Source: Endozoicomonas numazuensis
GTDB taxonomy: Bacteria; Pseudomonadota; Gammaproteobacteria; Pseudomonadales; Endozoicomonadaceae
Assembly (NCBI RefSeq): GCF_000722635.1
Contig: NZ_JOKH01000002.1
Location: 125,905 to 189,904, forward strand
DNA: 64,000 bases
Direction: 5' to 3'
Shown: positions 9,752 through 19,249 of the stretch, in pieces
Layout: each line of letters opens with the position of its first letter
How positions within the stretch are numbered: the first letter of the stretch is position 1
Notes under the pieces: generated by a model
What the model saw: only the letters and a program-made list of their open reading frames with translations
Database searches by the model: none
Told to the model about the DNA's origin: nothing
Program-made: the position numbers and the translations under genes

Positions 9752-12379
9752 TCAGCTTTCCTGATCTTCATCAGGAGCTGCCTGAGGAGCTTTTTCCTCC
9801 CCGGCCTCTTCAGCGTCTTCATCATCACTATCCGTCATACCCTCTGGCTCATCCGGCTCCTCAACCCTGGCAACACCCACCAGTTTTTCGCCTTCCTGAA
9901 CCTTGATCAGGGTCACCCCCTGGGTATTACGACTCATGACAGAGATTTCATCGACACGAGTTCTCACCAGAGTCCCCTGATCGGAGATCAGCATGATTTC
10001 CTCACCATCCCGAACCTGGATCGATCCAATCAGCTCACCGTTTCGATCAGTACACTGCATGGAGATCACACCCTGACCACCCCGGCCAGTAATTCTGAAA
10101 TCTTCCACACCCGTACGCTTACCGAAACCGTTTTGGCTGACTGTCAGTATTTGAGTCTCTTCTTCAGGGATAATCAGGGAGATCACTCTCTGACCTTCCT
10201 GAAGCTTCATTCCTCTGACACCGCGAGCGGTTCGACCCATGGCACGCACATCGGTTTCTTCAAAACGAATGGCCTTACCCGAGTTGGAAAGCAGCATAAC
10301 CTGCTTTTCGCCAGTGGTAATCTGCGCTCCAACCAGTGAATCACCTTCATCCAACCCCAAGGCTATCAACCCGCTGGAACGTGGACGAGAGAACTGCTCA
10401 AGTGGCGTTTTCTTAACTGTGCCGGCAACAGTTGCCATAAAGACAAAGTGACCTTCGGTATACTCTTCGACCGGTAACATAGCGGTAATACGCTCCCCTT
10501 CTTCAAGAGGAAGGATATTAACAATCGGTCGACCTCGAGAGGTCCGGCCTGCAGGTGGAATCTGATAGACCTTTAACCAGTAAACCTTACCCTTGCTTGA
10601 GAAGCACAAAATCTGTGTATGCGTATTAGCAACCAGCATGTGCTCGACATAATCTTCATCTTTGACAGAAGCGGCTGATTTACCACGACCACCTCGACGC
10701 TGAGCCTGATAAGTATCCAGCGTTGTCGTCTTGGCATAACCACCGTGAGACAGTGTGACCACCATATCTTCTTCGGTGATCAGATCTTCAACGGTAAGAT
10801 CACGACGAGAGCTGGTTATTTCAGTACGACGTTCATCACCGTACTCTTCAACAACACTTTCAAGCTCTTCACGAATCACTTCCATCAACCGCTCGAAGCT
10901 GGACAGGATCAACAGCAATTCAGCAATCTTTTCGATCAGCTCACGGTATTCGCTCAGCAGTTTTTCGTGCTCAAGACCCGTCAGTCGATGCAAACGCATC
11001 TCCAGAATCGCTTGCGCTTGTGCAGGCGACAGGTAATACAACCCATCACGCAAACCCAGTTCTTCTGGTAATTCATCGGGTCTACACGCATCAGCACCCG
11101 CACGCTCTGCCATTTCAAGCACATGCCCTGGTTTCCAACCCTGAGCAATGAGCTTTTCTTTGGCTTCAGCCGGAGTTGGCGACTCCTTGATAAGCGCAAT
11201 AACCGGATCGATATTGGACAGAGCCACAGCCAGGCCTTCCAGCAAATGACCTCTCTCGCGAGCCTTGCGTAGTTCATAAACAGTTCTACGAGTCACCACC
11301 TCACGGCGGTGACGGATAAAGGCCTCTAACATTTCCTTCAGATTGAGGAGTTTGGGCTGTCCGTCGACCAGAGCTACGTTATTAATACCAAACACAGACT
11401 CTAACTGGGTCTGGGAATAAAGGTTATTCAGAACTACATCTGCAACTTCACCACGACGCAGCTCAATCACTACGCGCATGCCGTCCTTGTCAGACTCATC
11501 ACGCAGTTCGGTTATGCCTTCAATCTTTTTGTCTTTAACCAGCTCAGCAATTTTTTCAATCAGTCGAGCTTTATTCAACTGATAGGGCAGTTCTGTAATG
11601 ATGATGGTACTTTTATTCTTTTTATCATCATGCTCGATATTCGCACGCGCCCGAATATAGATACGACCCCGGCCTGTGCGATAGGCCTGCAGAATACCTG
11701 CACGACCGTTAATGATGCCCGCTGTCGGGAAATCCGGCCCGGGAATGTATTCCATCAGGTCATCAATCGACAAGCTGTCATCTTCTATCAGAGCCAGACA
11801 ACCTTTAACCACTTCAGTAAGATTATGAGGAGGTATGTTGGTCGCCATACCCACCGCGATTCCTGCCGCACCATTGACGAGCAAATTGGGAATACGGGTA
11901 GGCATTACCGCCGGAATCTGTTCTGTACCGTCATAGTTAGGTACATAGTCAACCGTTTCCTTGTCCAGATCAGCCATGATGTCATGACTGATCTTTTGCA
12001 TACGGATTTCGGTATAACGCATGGCCGCTGCAGAGTCACCATCCACAGAACCGAAATTACCCTGCCCGTCCACCAGCATGTAGCGCAGAGAGAATGGCTG
12101 CGCCATGCGAACAATAGTGTCATATACAGCAGAGTCACCGTGCGGGTGGTATTTACCAATTACATCACCCACCACACGAGCTGATTTCTTGTAAGGCTTG
12201 TTCCAGTCATTACTCAGCTCGTTCATTGCGAAGAGAACCCGCCGATGAACTGGCTTGAGTCCGTCACGCACATCAGGCAATGCCCGCCCGACGATAACAC
12301 TCATGGCATAGTCCAGATAGGACTGCTTGAGCTCGTCTTCGATGTTTACCGGAAGAATCTCTTTAGCGTTATCAGTCAT
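9752..12379 (-). CDS. gyrA: DNA gyrase subunit A
   Basis: Type II topoisomerase subunit that breaks and rejoins DNA; with GyrB it introduces negative supercoils. The 875-residue length matches the family. The catalytic tyrosine is in AAMRYTE near residue 122. The quinolone-determining segment reads [12 protein letters not shown], with the wild-type Ser and Asp, so no classical resistance substitution is seen at these positions. The GyrA box QRRGGRGK is present near residue 562, as expected for a wrapping gyrase rather than topoisomerase IV. The C-terminal tail is strongly acidic. It is divergent from ubiG across a 697-bp gap. Confidence 0.99.
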   Translation of the reverse strand: MTDNAKEILPVNIEDELKQSYLDYAMSVIVGRALPDVRDGLKPVHRRVLFAMNELSNDWNKPYKKSARVVGDVIGKYHPHGDSAVYDTIVRMAQPFSLRYMLVDGQGNFGSVDGDSAAAMRYTEIRMQKISHDIMADLDKETVDYVPNYDGTEQIPAVMPTRIPNLLVNGAAGIAVGMATNIPPHNLTEVVKGCLALIEDDSLSIDDLMEYIPGPDFPTAGIINGRAGILQAYRTGRGRIYIRARANIEHDDKKNKSTIIITELPYQLNKARLIEKIAELVKDKKIEGITELRDESDKDGMRVVIELRRGEVADVVLNNLYSQTQLESVFGINNVALVDGQPKLLNLKEMLEAFIRHRREVVTRRTVYELRKARERGHLLEGLAVALSNIDPVIALIKESPTPAEAKEKLIAQGWKPGHVLEMAERAGADACRPDELPEELGLRDGLYYLSPAQAQAILEMRLHRLTGLEHEKLLSEYRELIEKIAELLLILSSFERLMEVIREELESVVEEYGDERRTEITSSRRDLTVEDLITEEDMVVTLSHGGYAKTTTLDTYQAQRRGGRGKSAASVKDEDYVEHMLVANTHTQILCFSSKGKVYWLKVYQIPPAGRTSRGRPIVNILPLEEGERITAMLPVEEYTEGHFVFMATVAGTVKKTPLEQFSRPRSSGLIALGLDEGDSLVGAQITTGEKQVMLLSNSGKAIRFEETDVRAMGRTARGVRGMKLQEGQRVISLIIPEEETQILTVSQNGFGKRTGVEDFRITGRGGQGVISMQCTDRNGELIGSIQVRDGEEIMLISDQGTLVRTRVDEISVMSRNTQGVTLIKVQEGEKLVGVARVEEPDEPEGMTDSDDEDAEEAGEEKAPQAAPDEDQES

Positions 12380-13076
12380 GTAAACCCAGTCGTCCTTTAG
12401 CTTGCGCCCACCGGATACCAGTCAGCATCCTTTCTCAACCCAGAAGGCCGGAAACCTTAATACTCAGATCGTATAAATAAATGGAACCATAGTCTTCCAT
12501 TACTTACCGGTATGCACTGAACCTGTCAGTTAACCGGTGATCCGGCATTGCTGTTTGCAGCCGGCTGGCCGGCAACCCGAACAATTCAATAACAGGCAGC
12601 CATGTGTAATAAATCATTCTATCTTCGCTTAAGCAGAGAAGATGCATTGAAATGATTTTTACTCTAAAAAAGCATGGCTGCTTTTTCATATCAAGTGGCA
12701 AATAATACCACAGCTGGCCGCCTTACTGCGAGCGAGTGTATGTGTACACAACGATTTTATGAATAAAACCTGACACAGAAGTACGACAGAGTGCCTATGC
12801 CAGCCTTTTTCATTCGAACAAACACACTCTACGATCAAAATAACAGTAATAGTCACTCAACTTGCACTGCTTGCATTATCAATGCCCACCAGAACACTTA
12901 ACTCTGATAACTCTGTCTGTATAATACGAAGAAGAATACAGGCTGCGCTGTTATTCTCGGAAATCAACCAAGTCTCACAACAGCTGCTGACCGGGCCTTT
13001 TTTTGCTCACAGCCACATACTTAGAGACAATCATTCCGGCGCACTCCCAACCAAACCGTTTGAGAATCTGGACACT
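12380..13076. other. Intergenic region between divergent gyrA and ubiG
   Basis: About 700 bp with no convincing gene on either strand; the open frames seen are short and unlike any family I recognise. It should hold the divergent promoters of gyrA and ubiG. In Pseudomonas other genes lie between these two loci, so some gene loss or rearrangement is likely. Confidence 0.5.
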
Positions 13077-13811
13077 ATGACTTCAAACCAGGACGAACCA
13101 CGCTCAACACAAAATGTAGATCCTGCCGAAATTGCAAAATTTGAGGAACTGGCCAGTCGCTGGTGGGATATGGATGGTGAGTTTAAGCCCCTTCACGAGA
13201 TCAACCCTCTTCGCCTCAATTACATAGACGAGCGAGTGGGCTTAGCTGGAAAAAAAGTACTTGATGTAGGCTGCGGTGGCGGAATTCTCAGTGAGTCCAT
13301 GGCGCTCCGTGGCGCCGAAGTTACAGGCATCGACATGGGCGACGCCCCTCTTTCTGTTGCTCGCCTTCACAGCATGGAAAGCGAAGTCGAAGTGAATTAT
13401 CGCAAGATCCCGGTAGAAGAACTTGCAGAAGAAATGCCAGGTACATTTGATGTAGTAACCTGCCTCGAAATGCTCGAGCACGTCCCAGAGCCTGCCTCGG
13501 TCATCCGCGCTTGCGAAAAGCTACTCAAACCCGGCGGGCAGATCTTTTTTGCCACCATCAACCGAAACGCCAAGTCGTGGCTTTTTGCTATTGTCGGCGC
13601 CGAGTATGTCCTCAAGATGCTCCCAAAAGGCACTCACGAGCACAGCAAATTTATAAAGCCCCACGAGCTATGCAGCTGGATGCGAAAGACTGACCTCGAA
13701 GTACACGACATGACTGGCATGGTCTTCAACCCCATTACTGGCGTGTATTCACTCAAAAAGTCCGACACTGACGTTAACTATTTGATTTATGGCAGTAAGC
13801 CGGAGTCCTGA
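13077..13811 (+). CDS. ubiG: Ubiquinone biosynthesis O-methyltransferase
   Basis: SAM-dependent methyltransferase performing both O-methylation steps in ubiquinone synthesis. The 244-residue protein has the UbiG opening [14 protein letters not shown], the SAM-binding motif [13 protein letters not shown] near residue 61, and [12 protein letters not shown] near 125. The start is the ATG giving MTSNQDEP at 13077. A longer in-frame extension back to 12882 exists but lies outside the family's usual length. The stop overlaps the ATG of the next gene (TGATG), so the two are translationally coupled in a ubiG-mupP-yciK operon. Confidence 0.97.
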   Translation: MTSNQDEPRSTQNVDPAEIAKFEELASRWWDMDGEFKPLHEINPLRLNYIDERVGLAGKKVLDVGCGGGILSESMALRGAEVTGIDMGDAPLSVARLHSMESEVEVNYRKIPVEELAEEMPGTFDVVTCLEMLEHVPEPASVIRACEKLLKPGGQIFFATINRNAKSWLFAIVGAEYVLKMLPKGTHEHSKFIKPHELCSWMRKTDLEVHDMTGMVFNPITGVYSLKKSDTDVNYLIYGSKPES

Positions 13812-14530
13812 TGAATTCTACCGACGCCATAGAAGGCCTGTTTTTTGATTTGGACGGCACCCTGCTTGATACCTCGGAAGACTTCATCATTACGGTCAAC
13901 AAACTACTGACAGACGACCAACTGCCAACAATTGATGGAGAACTGATCCGAAACTACATCTCTGAAGGCTCGAGAAAGTTGATTCAACTCGCTTACGGTA
14001 TTGACTCCTCAAGCCCAAGACTTGAAAAGCTCAGAAATCGCCTTCTGGATGAGTACGATAATCACATTAGTGACAATCACAGAAGCAAACCAGCCAAACT
14101 GTACGACGGAATAACAGCACTACTGGACGCACTGGATGACAGAGCTATCCCATGGGGAGTCGTGACTAACAAGCCTGCAGCTTACGCAGAAGTCCTGCTC
14201 GAACAGGCAGGCCTTACTCATCGATCCAGAGCACTCATATGCCCAGACCATGTCATGCAGACAAAACCCAACCCTGAAGCCCTGCTACTGGCATGCGAAC
14301 ACACAGGATCAAACCCAACAAACTGCATTTACATTGGCGACCATCTGCGAGACATTGATGCAGGCAGAAATGCAGACATGGTCACCATTGCCGCTCTTTA
14401 TGGCTTTATCAGCCCTGAAGACACCCCCGAACATTGGCAGGCTGATCACAACGTTTCATCCGCCAGAGACATTCTTCCACTACTGGAAAAATACAAGTGG
14501 CTAATGCCACGGAGAGGAACTGATGTTTGA
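13811..14530 (+). CDS. mupP: HAD phosphatase, probably MupP
   Basis: HAD-superfamily phosphatase of 239 residues. Motif I is FFDLDGTLLDTSED at residues 11-24, motif II/III surrounds VVTNKP, and motif IV is YIGDHLRDIDAGRNA near 176. It resembles phosphoglycolate phosphatase (Gph). The position between ubiG and yciK is that of Pseudomonas mupP, the N-acetylmuramate-6-phosphate phosphatase of cell-wall recycling, so that function is favoured. The symbol rests on synteny; the sequence alone supports only the Gph/MupP group. It overlaps ubiG by 1 bp and the next gene by 8 bp. Confidence 0.8.
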   Translation: MNSTDAIEGLFFDLDGTLLDTSEDFIITVNKLLTDDQLPTIDGELIRNYISEGSRKLIQLAYGIDSSSPRLEKLRNRLLDEYDNHISDNHRSKPAKLYDGITALLDALDDRAIPWGVVTNKPAAYAEVLLEQAGLTHRSRALICPDHVMQTKPNPEALLLACEHTGSNPTNCIYIGDHLRDIDAGRNADMVTIAALYGFISPEDTPEHWQADHNVSSARDILPLLEKYKWLMPRRGTDV

Positions 14531-15296
14531 ATATACTGCACCCAACAACCTACTCCAGGACAAAATCATCCTGGTCACCGGTGCTGGAAGTGGTATTGGC
14601 CGGACAGCGGCCTTAAACTTCGCACGACATGGTGCCACCGTCATATTGCTAGGAAGAACCACCAGCAAACTGGAAGAAGTTTATGACGAGATAGAAGAGA
14701 ACGGCTGGCCCCAGGCTGCGATTTACCCCATGAATCTTGCTGGCGCTTCCGAACAGGATTATGCCAACCTGGCAGAGACACTAGATAAGGAGTTCGGCAG
14801 ACTGGATGGCCTACTCCATAACGCAGGTTTACTTGGGGAGCTTAAAGCTATAGCCCAATACGATCTGGATAAATGGAATGAAGTCATGCTCGTCAATGTG
14901 ACAGCCCCTTTCCTTTTATCGAGAGAAGTGCTCCCTTTACTCCGCAAAGCCAAATCAGGCTCTATTGCATTCACCTCATCAAGCGTTGGCCACCAGGGAC
15001 GAGCACATTGGGGCGCCTACAGCATCTCCAAGTTCGCCACAGAAGGACTGATGCAAGTTATGGCGGACGAAGAAGACGGCCTCAGCCAGGTCAGAGTTAA
15101 CACCATTAATCCAGGCGGAACCCGAACCGCTATGAGAGCGTCAGCCTACCCTGGGGAAGACCCCATGAGCCGACCGACACCCGAGGACATTATGCCTCTT
15201 TATCTTTACCTGATGGGTGATGACAGCCAGTCTGTCAGCGGAAAAGCCTTCCACGCCCAACTCCCTGGCAACCCCGAGAACATTGCAACACTTTGA
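14523..15296 (+). CDS. yciK: YciK-family short-chain dehydrogenase
   Basis: An NAD(P)-dependent oxidoreductase of the short-chain dehydrogenase family, 257 residues. It has the cofactor motif TGAGSGIG near residue 20, NAG near residue 100, a serine-rich strand TSSSVG and the catalytic YSISK near 167. The physiological substrate of YciK is not established. The start overlaps the end of mupP by 8 bp. It is the last gene of the ubiG-mupP-yciK unit, with a hairpin just downstream. Confidence 0.92.
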   Translation: MFEYTAPNNLLQDKIILVTGAGSGIGRTAALNFARHGATVILLGRTTSKLEEVYDEIEENGWPQAAIYPMNLAGASEQDYANLAETLDKEFGRLDGLLHNAGLLGELKAIAQYDLDKWNEVMLVNVTAPFLLSREVLPLLRKAKSGSIAFTSSSVGHQGRAHWGAYSISKFATEGLMQVMADEEDGLSQVRVNTINPGGTRTAMRASAYPGEDPMSRPTPEDIMPLYLYLMGDDSQSVSGKAFHAQLPGNPENIATL

Positions 15297-15303
15297 TCGT
15301 GCC

Positions 15304-15331
15304 GAGTGACCCTGACTAATCTGGGTCACTC
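15304..15331 (+). terminator. Hairpin after yciK
   Basis: Perfect 9-bp arms GAGTGACCC / GGGTCACTC with a 10-base loop, 8 bp past the yciK stop. The following bases are CTCCCCTTA rather than a U-tract, so termination by itself may be weak. Confidence 0.6.
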
Positions 15332-15446
15332 CTCCCCTTAACCCCTCCCTGATACAACCCGTTACAAAAAAAATCAACCCGCCTTGAAGCCTCAACTAGG
15401 TTTTATCGTCGAAACTTAACAACAAATCGATCATCCCGAGGAATTC

Positions 15447-17084
15447 ATGGCCAGAATTCATACATCAATACTGCTGACATTTGCGGTATTTACGTCGTTT
15501 TCTATGATTTGCTCTGCCGAGTACTCACAAAAAGATCTCAACGAAGAAAGAGTGGTTGCCTCCAATTGGCAACAACACTCCCCTGAATATGAAGCACTGG
15601 TACTCCAGTCATTCAACATGGCCAGAGACAACCTTCATGACGCACTCAATAAAGTACCCGAAGGTAAAAAAGCCGCCATTGTGACTGACATTGATGACAC
15701 ACTGATCAATGGAGCTATTTATTTCTCAAGCCTGGTTGGAACAGACAGCGCCAGAACAACCGACACATCTATCACATGGTGGAAGAATAAAGCACTGGAA
15801 CCACTCCCCGGCGCAGTCGACTTTTTGAATGAAATCGACAACAAAGGCATAGAAATCTTCTATATCAGCGGCCGCTTTAACGAGGTCAAGGAAGACACTA
15901 TGGAAAACCTCAAGCGATTAGGGTTTCCAATAAAAGGCCCCGAACATCTACTCTTTCAGAAAGAAGACAATGAAACACTGACTAAAGAAGGACAACGACA
16001 GAAAATCCAGGATCAGGGCTACCATATTCTTATGCTGCTAGGTGATCAGCTTGATGACCTGGGAGACGTCGAAGGACGCCACTTCAGCCAGAGACAAAAA
16101 TGGGTTCAGCAAAACCGCACCCGATTTGGAACAGACTGGATCAGCTTCCCCAACCTCATTTACGGAAGCTGGGAAAGCGCGATTACCCAGAACTTCAACA
16201 AACTCTCCCCACAAGAAAAGCACGACGCCAACATTGACGCCCTGAAACACTCTCATTATGACCAGATACAGGACCCTTTGTTTGCTCAGCACAGCACCTC
16301 AGCCATGCTATGGATGAACACTTCTGCCGACTATCACGCTTTAACACAACAAGCCTATAATCATTCCATCCAAATTCTGGATAAACTGAACCAGAACTCA
16401 ATGGAAAACCCGGTTATCGTCATCGATATCAACGGCACCATTGTCAACTACACCCCCAAAAGACCCGATTTAACCCATCCAGCCCCAGGCTCAGAAGACA
16501 ATGAACACAGCTGGCACATTGACCGCCAAAAAGCCTCCCAACCAATCCCTGGCGCCCCTGAATTTTTAGCTGCCGCCAAACAGAAAGGTTTCGATATTTT
16601 CTATGTGTCAGAAAGACCCCTCTCCTCGGGCCTACAGGGAGAAAAGCGGGATATAGAAGAAATGACCGTTAAAAAGCTAAGGGCGCTGGGCTATCCCGAC
16701 GCTGACGAGACACACATTGTATTGAAGGGAGAATACTGCTCGACAGTTGAGAAAAACAATTGCACCAAAGCATTTCAGAGAAGAGCTATAACGACAGGTC
16801 AGGTTGACAAGAAAAAGCACCAGATAGCCTTGTTTATTGGCGACATGCTCTCTGATTTCGATCTGGAAGAAAACGGCTTTGATCCAAACCTGAAGGTTTC
16901 AGTGACTGCCAACAAAGACCTGTTTGGGAGACAATACATTATGATTCCCAACCCTATGAACACACGACGCCTTATTGCCATATACAGTGAGTATGCAGGC
17001 AGACACATTCGCGACCTTAGCAGCCAGGAACGAGCTACCGTCCGCCGCAACGTTCTTAGGAACTGGCCTGAGAAACCTTTTTAA
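15447..17084 (+). CDS. Secreted tandem HAD acid phosphatase (two domains)
   Basis: A 545-residue exported protein made of two acid-phosphatase domains of the class B/C HAD type (lipoprotein e(P4)-like). A signal peptide covers about residues 1-24 (hydrophobic stretch, cut near CSAEY). Domain 1 (about 45-265) has motif I DIDDTL at 81-86, ISGRFN near 145 and LLGDQLDDLGD near 198. Domain 2 (about 285-530) repeats the plan but motif I reads DINGT near 327: the second aspartate, which acts as general acid, is asparagine. Domain 2 is therefore probably inactive or altered. GAGGAA precedes the ATG. It likely releases phosphate in the periplasm. Its end overlaps the convergent DUF296 gene by 29 bp. 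Confidence 0.85.
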   Translation: MARIHTSILLTFAVFTSFSMICSAEYSQKDLNEERVVASNWQQHSPEYEALVLQSFNMARDNLHDALNKVPEGKKAAIVTDIDDTLINGAIYFSSLVGTDSARTTDTSITWWKNKALEPLPGAVDFLNEIDNKGIEIFYISGRFNEVKEDTMENLKRLGFPIKGPEHLLFQKEDNETLTKEGQRQKIQDQGYHILMLLGDQLDDLGDVEGRHFSQRQKWVQQNRTRFGTDWISFPNLIYGSWESAITQNFNKLSPQEKHDANIDALKHSHYDQIQDPLFAQHSTSAMLWMNTSADYHALTQQAYNHSIQILDKLNQNSMENPVIVIDINGTIVNYTPKRPDLTHPAPGSEDNEHSWHIDRQKASQPIPGAPEFLAAAKQKGFDIFYVSERPLSSGLQGEKRDIEEMTVKKLRALGYPDADETHIVLKGEYCSTVEKNNCTKAFQRRAITTGQVDKKKHQIALFIGDMLSDFDLEENGFDPNLKVSVTANKDLFGRQYIMIPNPMNTRRLIAIYSEYAGRHIRDLSSQERATVRRNVLRNWPEKPF

Positions 17085-17460
17085 CCACCAACTCCAGATA
17101 ACCTGTTTCACCGTCAACTTCACGAGTGAAACAGGCATCTTCCAGAATCCCTACCACTACCTCAGCCGTTGTCTCAACAATAGAGCCCGGCTTTAAGTGA
17201 CCACCTTTGACCTGCCCCGCCCTATCAGCTACGCAGATATGCAAATGCAATCCAGAAGGACAACAGGTACCCGTCAACGATAAAATTTCAAAAGGCCCGC
17301 TCAACACCACCTCATGTTCAGCACCTACAAACCGAACTGCCAACATTTTTAAACTGCCCACACATGTCAATAAACAAGCAGCCGGCCAATCCTTTGCACA
17401 CTTCAAAAGCTCCAGATACAGATCGTCCCCCGGACGAAAACGCTGACTACAGGTCTCCAT
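17056..17460 (-). CDS. PPC/DUF296 domain protein
   Basis: A 134-residue protein consisting almost wholly of one PPC (plant and prokaryote conserved, DUF296) domain. The recognisable parts are RPGDDLYLEL at the start, LSLTGTCC in the middle, GLHLHICVAD near residue 86, and GGHL shortly after, ending with an EDACFTREVD strand. Bacterial members are small trimeric proteins, some thought to bind DNA; function here is unknown. The ATG at 17460 is preceded by GAGGTGAG. Seventy bases upstream begins a 58-bp AAGG microsatellite, which could influence expression. The 3' end overlaps the convergent acid phosphatase gene. Confidence 0.8.
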   Translation of the reverse strand: METCSQRFRPGDDLYLELLKCAKDWPAACLLTCVGSLKMLAVRFVGAEHEVVLSGPFEILSLTGTCCPSGLHLHICVADRAGQVKGGHLKPGSIVETTAEVVVGILEDACFTREVDGETGYLELVVKKVSQASS

Positions 17461-17529
17461 AGGACTCACCTCTCGATATAAATATCACGAGCTTAACAAA
17501 CAGATTAAAGAGTAAACAGAAGACAGACA

Positions 17530-17587
17530 AAGGAAGGAAGGAAGGAAGGAAGGAAGGAAGGAAGGAAGGAAGGAAGGAAGGAAGGAA
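17530..17587. repeat. Tetranucleotide microsatellite (AAGG)14.5
   Basis: Fourteen and a half uninterrupted AAGG units on the plus strand (CCTT/TTCC on the strand of the adjacent gene). It lies 70-127 bp upstream of the start of the PPC/DUF296 gene. Perfect tetranucleotide tracts of this length are typical of phase-variable loci. Confidence 0.97.
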
Positions 17588-18138
17588 ACTAAACATCACA
17601 AAAAGAAAGAAAAAGCAGCCCGAACCAGCCGGGCCACTTTCTACCGACCAGATACCTGGTCGCGGCATAGCGCCGTAAAACCCGGAACATATTTTAGACA
17701 AAAAACTCTGAACCCCCAATTGCAAGTTGCCCTTATAGTCATGCCAACCGCCCTGACACAACCCTCCAGAAACTACACTCCTCACTCATTATTATTCGAA
17801 TTATTCTCGATCTGCTAAAGACTCTACAAACAAATGTTAAGTTTGAAAACACATGCCTAGCTGAGTCAAACATCAGATACAAATTCAAATCACTGCCTCA
17901 GCAATAATGAATAGCAACCAAATGGAGGGAATCAAGAATCCAGCGGGACTAATTAGCCATTCAGATTAGAGGAGAGACCAGCTCACTTAAACACGACACA
18001 CGGCCAGATCTAATCCTATTTAAATGTGCCAACAAAACACACTCAATCAAAAAAAGCATCTAGCTCAAAACAACAATCGTGACCAGCCCTGAGCAAAACA
18101 GAGCGACGATGCAACAACAGCATTTAAACAACACACAC
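17588..18138. other. Intergenic region, nothing recognised
   Basis: About 550 bp between the microsatellite and the tRNA array terminator. No gene, RNA or mobile-element signature was recognised. A minus-strand open frame (17447-17785) runs through the microsatellite and encodes FLPS repeats, but nothing else supports it. Confidence 0.5.
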
Positions 18139-18171
18139 AAAAAAGCCGAATCATATGATCCGGCTTTTTTG
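18139..18171 (-). terminator. Terminator of the tRNA array
   Basis: Hairpin AAAAAGCCG-AATCATATGATC-CGGCTTTTTT; on the minus strand it ends in a run of T. It sits 5 bp after the last tRNA-Arg of the array and marks the end of the tRNA transcript. Confidence 0.85.
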
Positions 18172-18175
18172 TTTA

Positions 18176-18252
18176 TGGCGCGCTCGGGAGGATTCGAACC
18201 TCCGACCGCCTGGTTCGTAGCCAGGTACTCTATCCAGCTGAGCTACGAGCGC
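18176..18252 (-). tRNA. tRNA-Arg (anticodon ACG)
   Basis: 77 nt with encoded CCA. The acceptor stem GCGCTCG / CGAGCGC pairs fully. The anticodon loop CTACGAA gives ACG, read as ICG after deamination. Last gene of the array, next to the terminator. Confidence 0.97.
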
Positions 18253-18371
18253 GTAACAGTTAGGCATCTGTGATGTCTGCCTGGCATGAATTCACTGAAC
18301 CTGTCATAGACCTACAAGTAAACCCAACACCTTTCCATTTCATTATCGCTTGAAAGCGTTAAGAAATTAAA

Positions 18372-18464
18372 TGGCGGTGAGGGAGGGATTCGAACCCTCG
18401 ATACGGCTACAAACCGTATACTCCCTTAGCAGGGGAGCGCCTTCAGCCTCTCGGCCACCTCACC
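18372..18464 (-). tRNA. tRNA-Ser (anticodon GCT)
   Basis: 93 nt with the long variable arm of a serine tRNA and encoded CCA. Acceptor stem GGTGAGG / CCTCACC; anticodon loop CTGCTAA. Identical to the copies at 23092 and 26237. Confidence 0.97.
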
Positions 18465-18503
18465 GTATCAATTATGCTAACGACATTCGTCGTTGTTTTC
18501 AAA

Positions 18504-18580
18504 TGGCGCGTCCGGGAGGATTCGAACCTCCGACCGCCTGGTTCGTAGCCAGGTACTCTATCCAGCTGAGCTACGGACGC
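18504..18580 (-). tRNA. tRNA-Arg (anticodon ACG), GCGTCCG acceptor
   Basis: 77 nt, CCA encoded. The acceptor stem GCGTCCG / CGGACGC pairs fully and differs from the other class (GCGCTCG) at two pairs. Identical to the copy at 23224. Confidence 0.97.
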
Positions 18581-18600
18581 TCATATTTGAAAACTTGAAA

Positions 18601-18677
18601 TGGCGCGCTCGGGAGGATTCGAACCTCCGACCGCCTGGTTCGTAGCCAGGTACTCTATCCAGCTGAGCTACGGACGC
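18601..18677 (-). tRNA. tRNA-Arg (ACG), chimeric acceptor stem
   Basis: 77 nt, CCA encoded. The 5' acceptor strand is GCGTCCG (one class) but the 3' strand is CGAGCGC (the other class), leaving a C-A mismatch at pair 5-68 and a T-G wobble at 4-69. The rest of the tRNA is intact. It looks like a recombinant between the neighbouring copies and may be poorly functional. Confidence 0.9.
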
Positions 18678-18697
18678 TCATATTTGAAAACGTAAAA

Positions 18698-18774
18698 TGG
18701 CGCGCTCGGGAGGATTCGAACCTCCGACCGCCTGGTTCGTAGCCAGGTACTCTATCCAGCTGAGCTACGAGCGC
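18698..18774 (-). tRNA. tRNA-Arg (anticodon ACG)
   Basis: 77 nt, CCA encoded, fully paired GCGCTCG / CGAGCGC acceptor stem. It is the first tRNA downstream of the island on the minus strand. Confidence 0.97.
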
Positions 18775-18799
18775 GTAATTCTAAGTTGTCTCTAATCTA

Positions 18800-18961
18800 A
18801 ATATCGGTCGGGATTGCTTCGGACTGTCCTGTCCTCCGCCTTACGGGTCATCACCAAAGTGATGACCAAAAATGCTCCAGACATTTTTGTCGAACCCAAA
18901 GGGTTCCTTCCCGACCTTACTACCATTTGATTAAGTCTCTCAAAGAGAGGCTTAATCAAAT
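18800..18961 (-). other. Highly structured tRNA spacer with several hairpins
   Basis: Outer arms GGTCGGGA / TCCCGACC (about 18804-18916) enclose three perfect hairpins: GGTCATCAC / GTGATGACC, AAAATG / CATTTT and GAACCC / GGGTTC. Next to them is a 37-bp palindrome, ATTTGATTAAG / CTTAATCAAAT with an inner CTCTC / GAGAG stem (18925-18961). It lies between the island edge and tRNA-Arg, so it was part of the tRNA transcript before the island inserted. A processing signal, a small RNA or a mobile palindrome are all possible; I do not recognise the family. Confidence 0.45.
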
Positions 18962-18983
18962 GGCGGTGAGGGAGGGATTCGAA
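18961..18983 (-). repeat. att repeat: 3' end of tRNA-Ser (distal island end)
   Basis: A 23-bp copy of the 3' end of tRNA-Ser (from TGGCGGTG to ATTCGAA, including the CCA and T-arm bases) without the rest of the gene. It matches 23092-23114 exactly. It is the fragment left at the far end when an element integrates into a tRNA 3' end. Confidence 0.85.
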
Positions 18984-19049
18984 TCCTTCCCTACATCCAT
19001 TATCGCTAAGTAATTCAATCACTTAGCGATGAGCACTCTACCCTAAATC

Positions 19050-19121
19050 GTCCATATTGATCAATAAATTTCGTTATTGGGCAATTTTATGGACACATTT
19101 TGGACACCTTTCACGGACTGA
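19050..19121 (+). pseudogene. Possible tail of a second tyrosine integrase
   Basis: The plus-strand frame ending at 19121 reads NFMDTFWTPFTD before its stop, close in style to the tail of the integrase at 23040 (KMDTSWTHQEN). Nothing recognisable remains upstream. If real it is the scar of an earlier integration at the same tRNA; the evidence is only a dozen residues. Confidence 0.3.
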
Positions 19122-19249
19122 AATCCGTTGAACTGTTTGGTATCCGGTAGCTGCTCTCAAACAGTGGGGCGCATACTATATGAGCTACTCAGGAAAGTGA
19201 AGGGGTGACTGTACTTATACCGCCCCTTCACCACATCAACATTTGCCAA

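Noticed and set aside
12882-13076. N-terminal extension of UbiG
   Set aside because: The extra 65 codons are not part of the family; the ATG at 13077 gives the normal start and length.
17447-17785. 112-codon frame encoding FLPS repeats
   Set aside because: It is simply the microsatellite read in one frame, and overlaps the PPC/DUF296 start; no domain or ribosome-binding support.
18079-18598. Short plus-strand proteins ending in GFEPPTAWFVARYSIQLSY
   Set aside because: These are translations across tRNA genes in reverse, a well-known annotation artefact.
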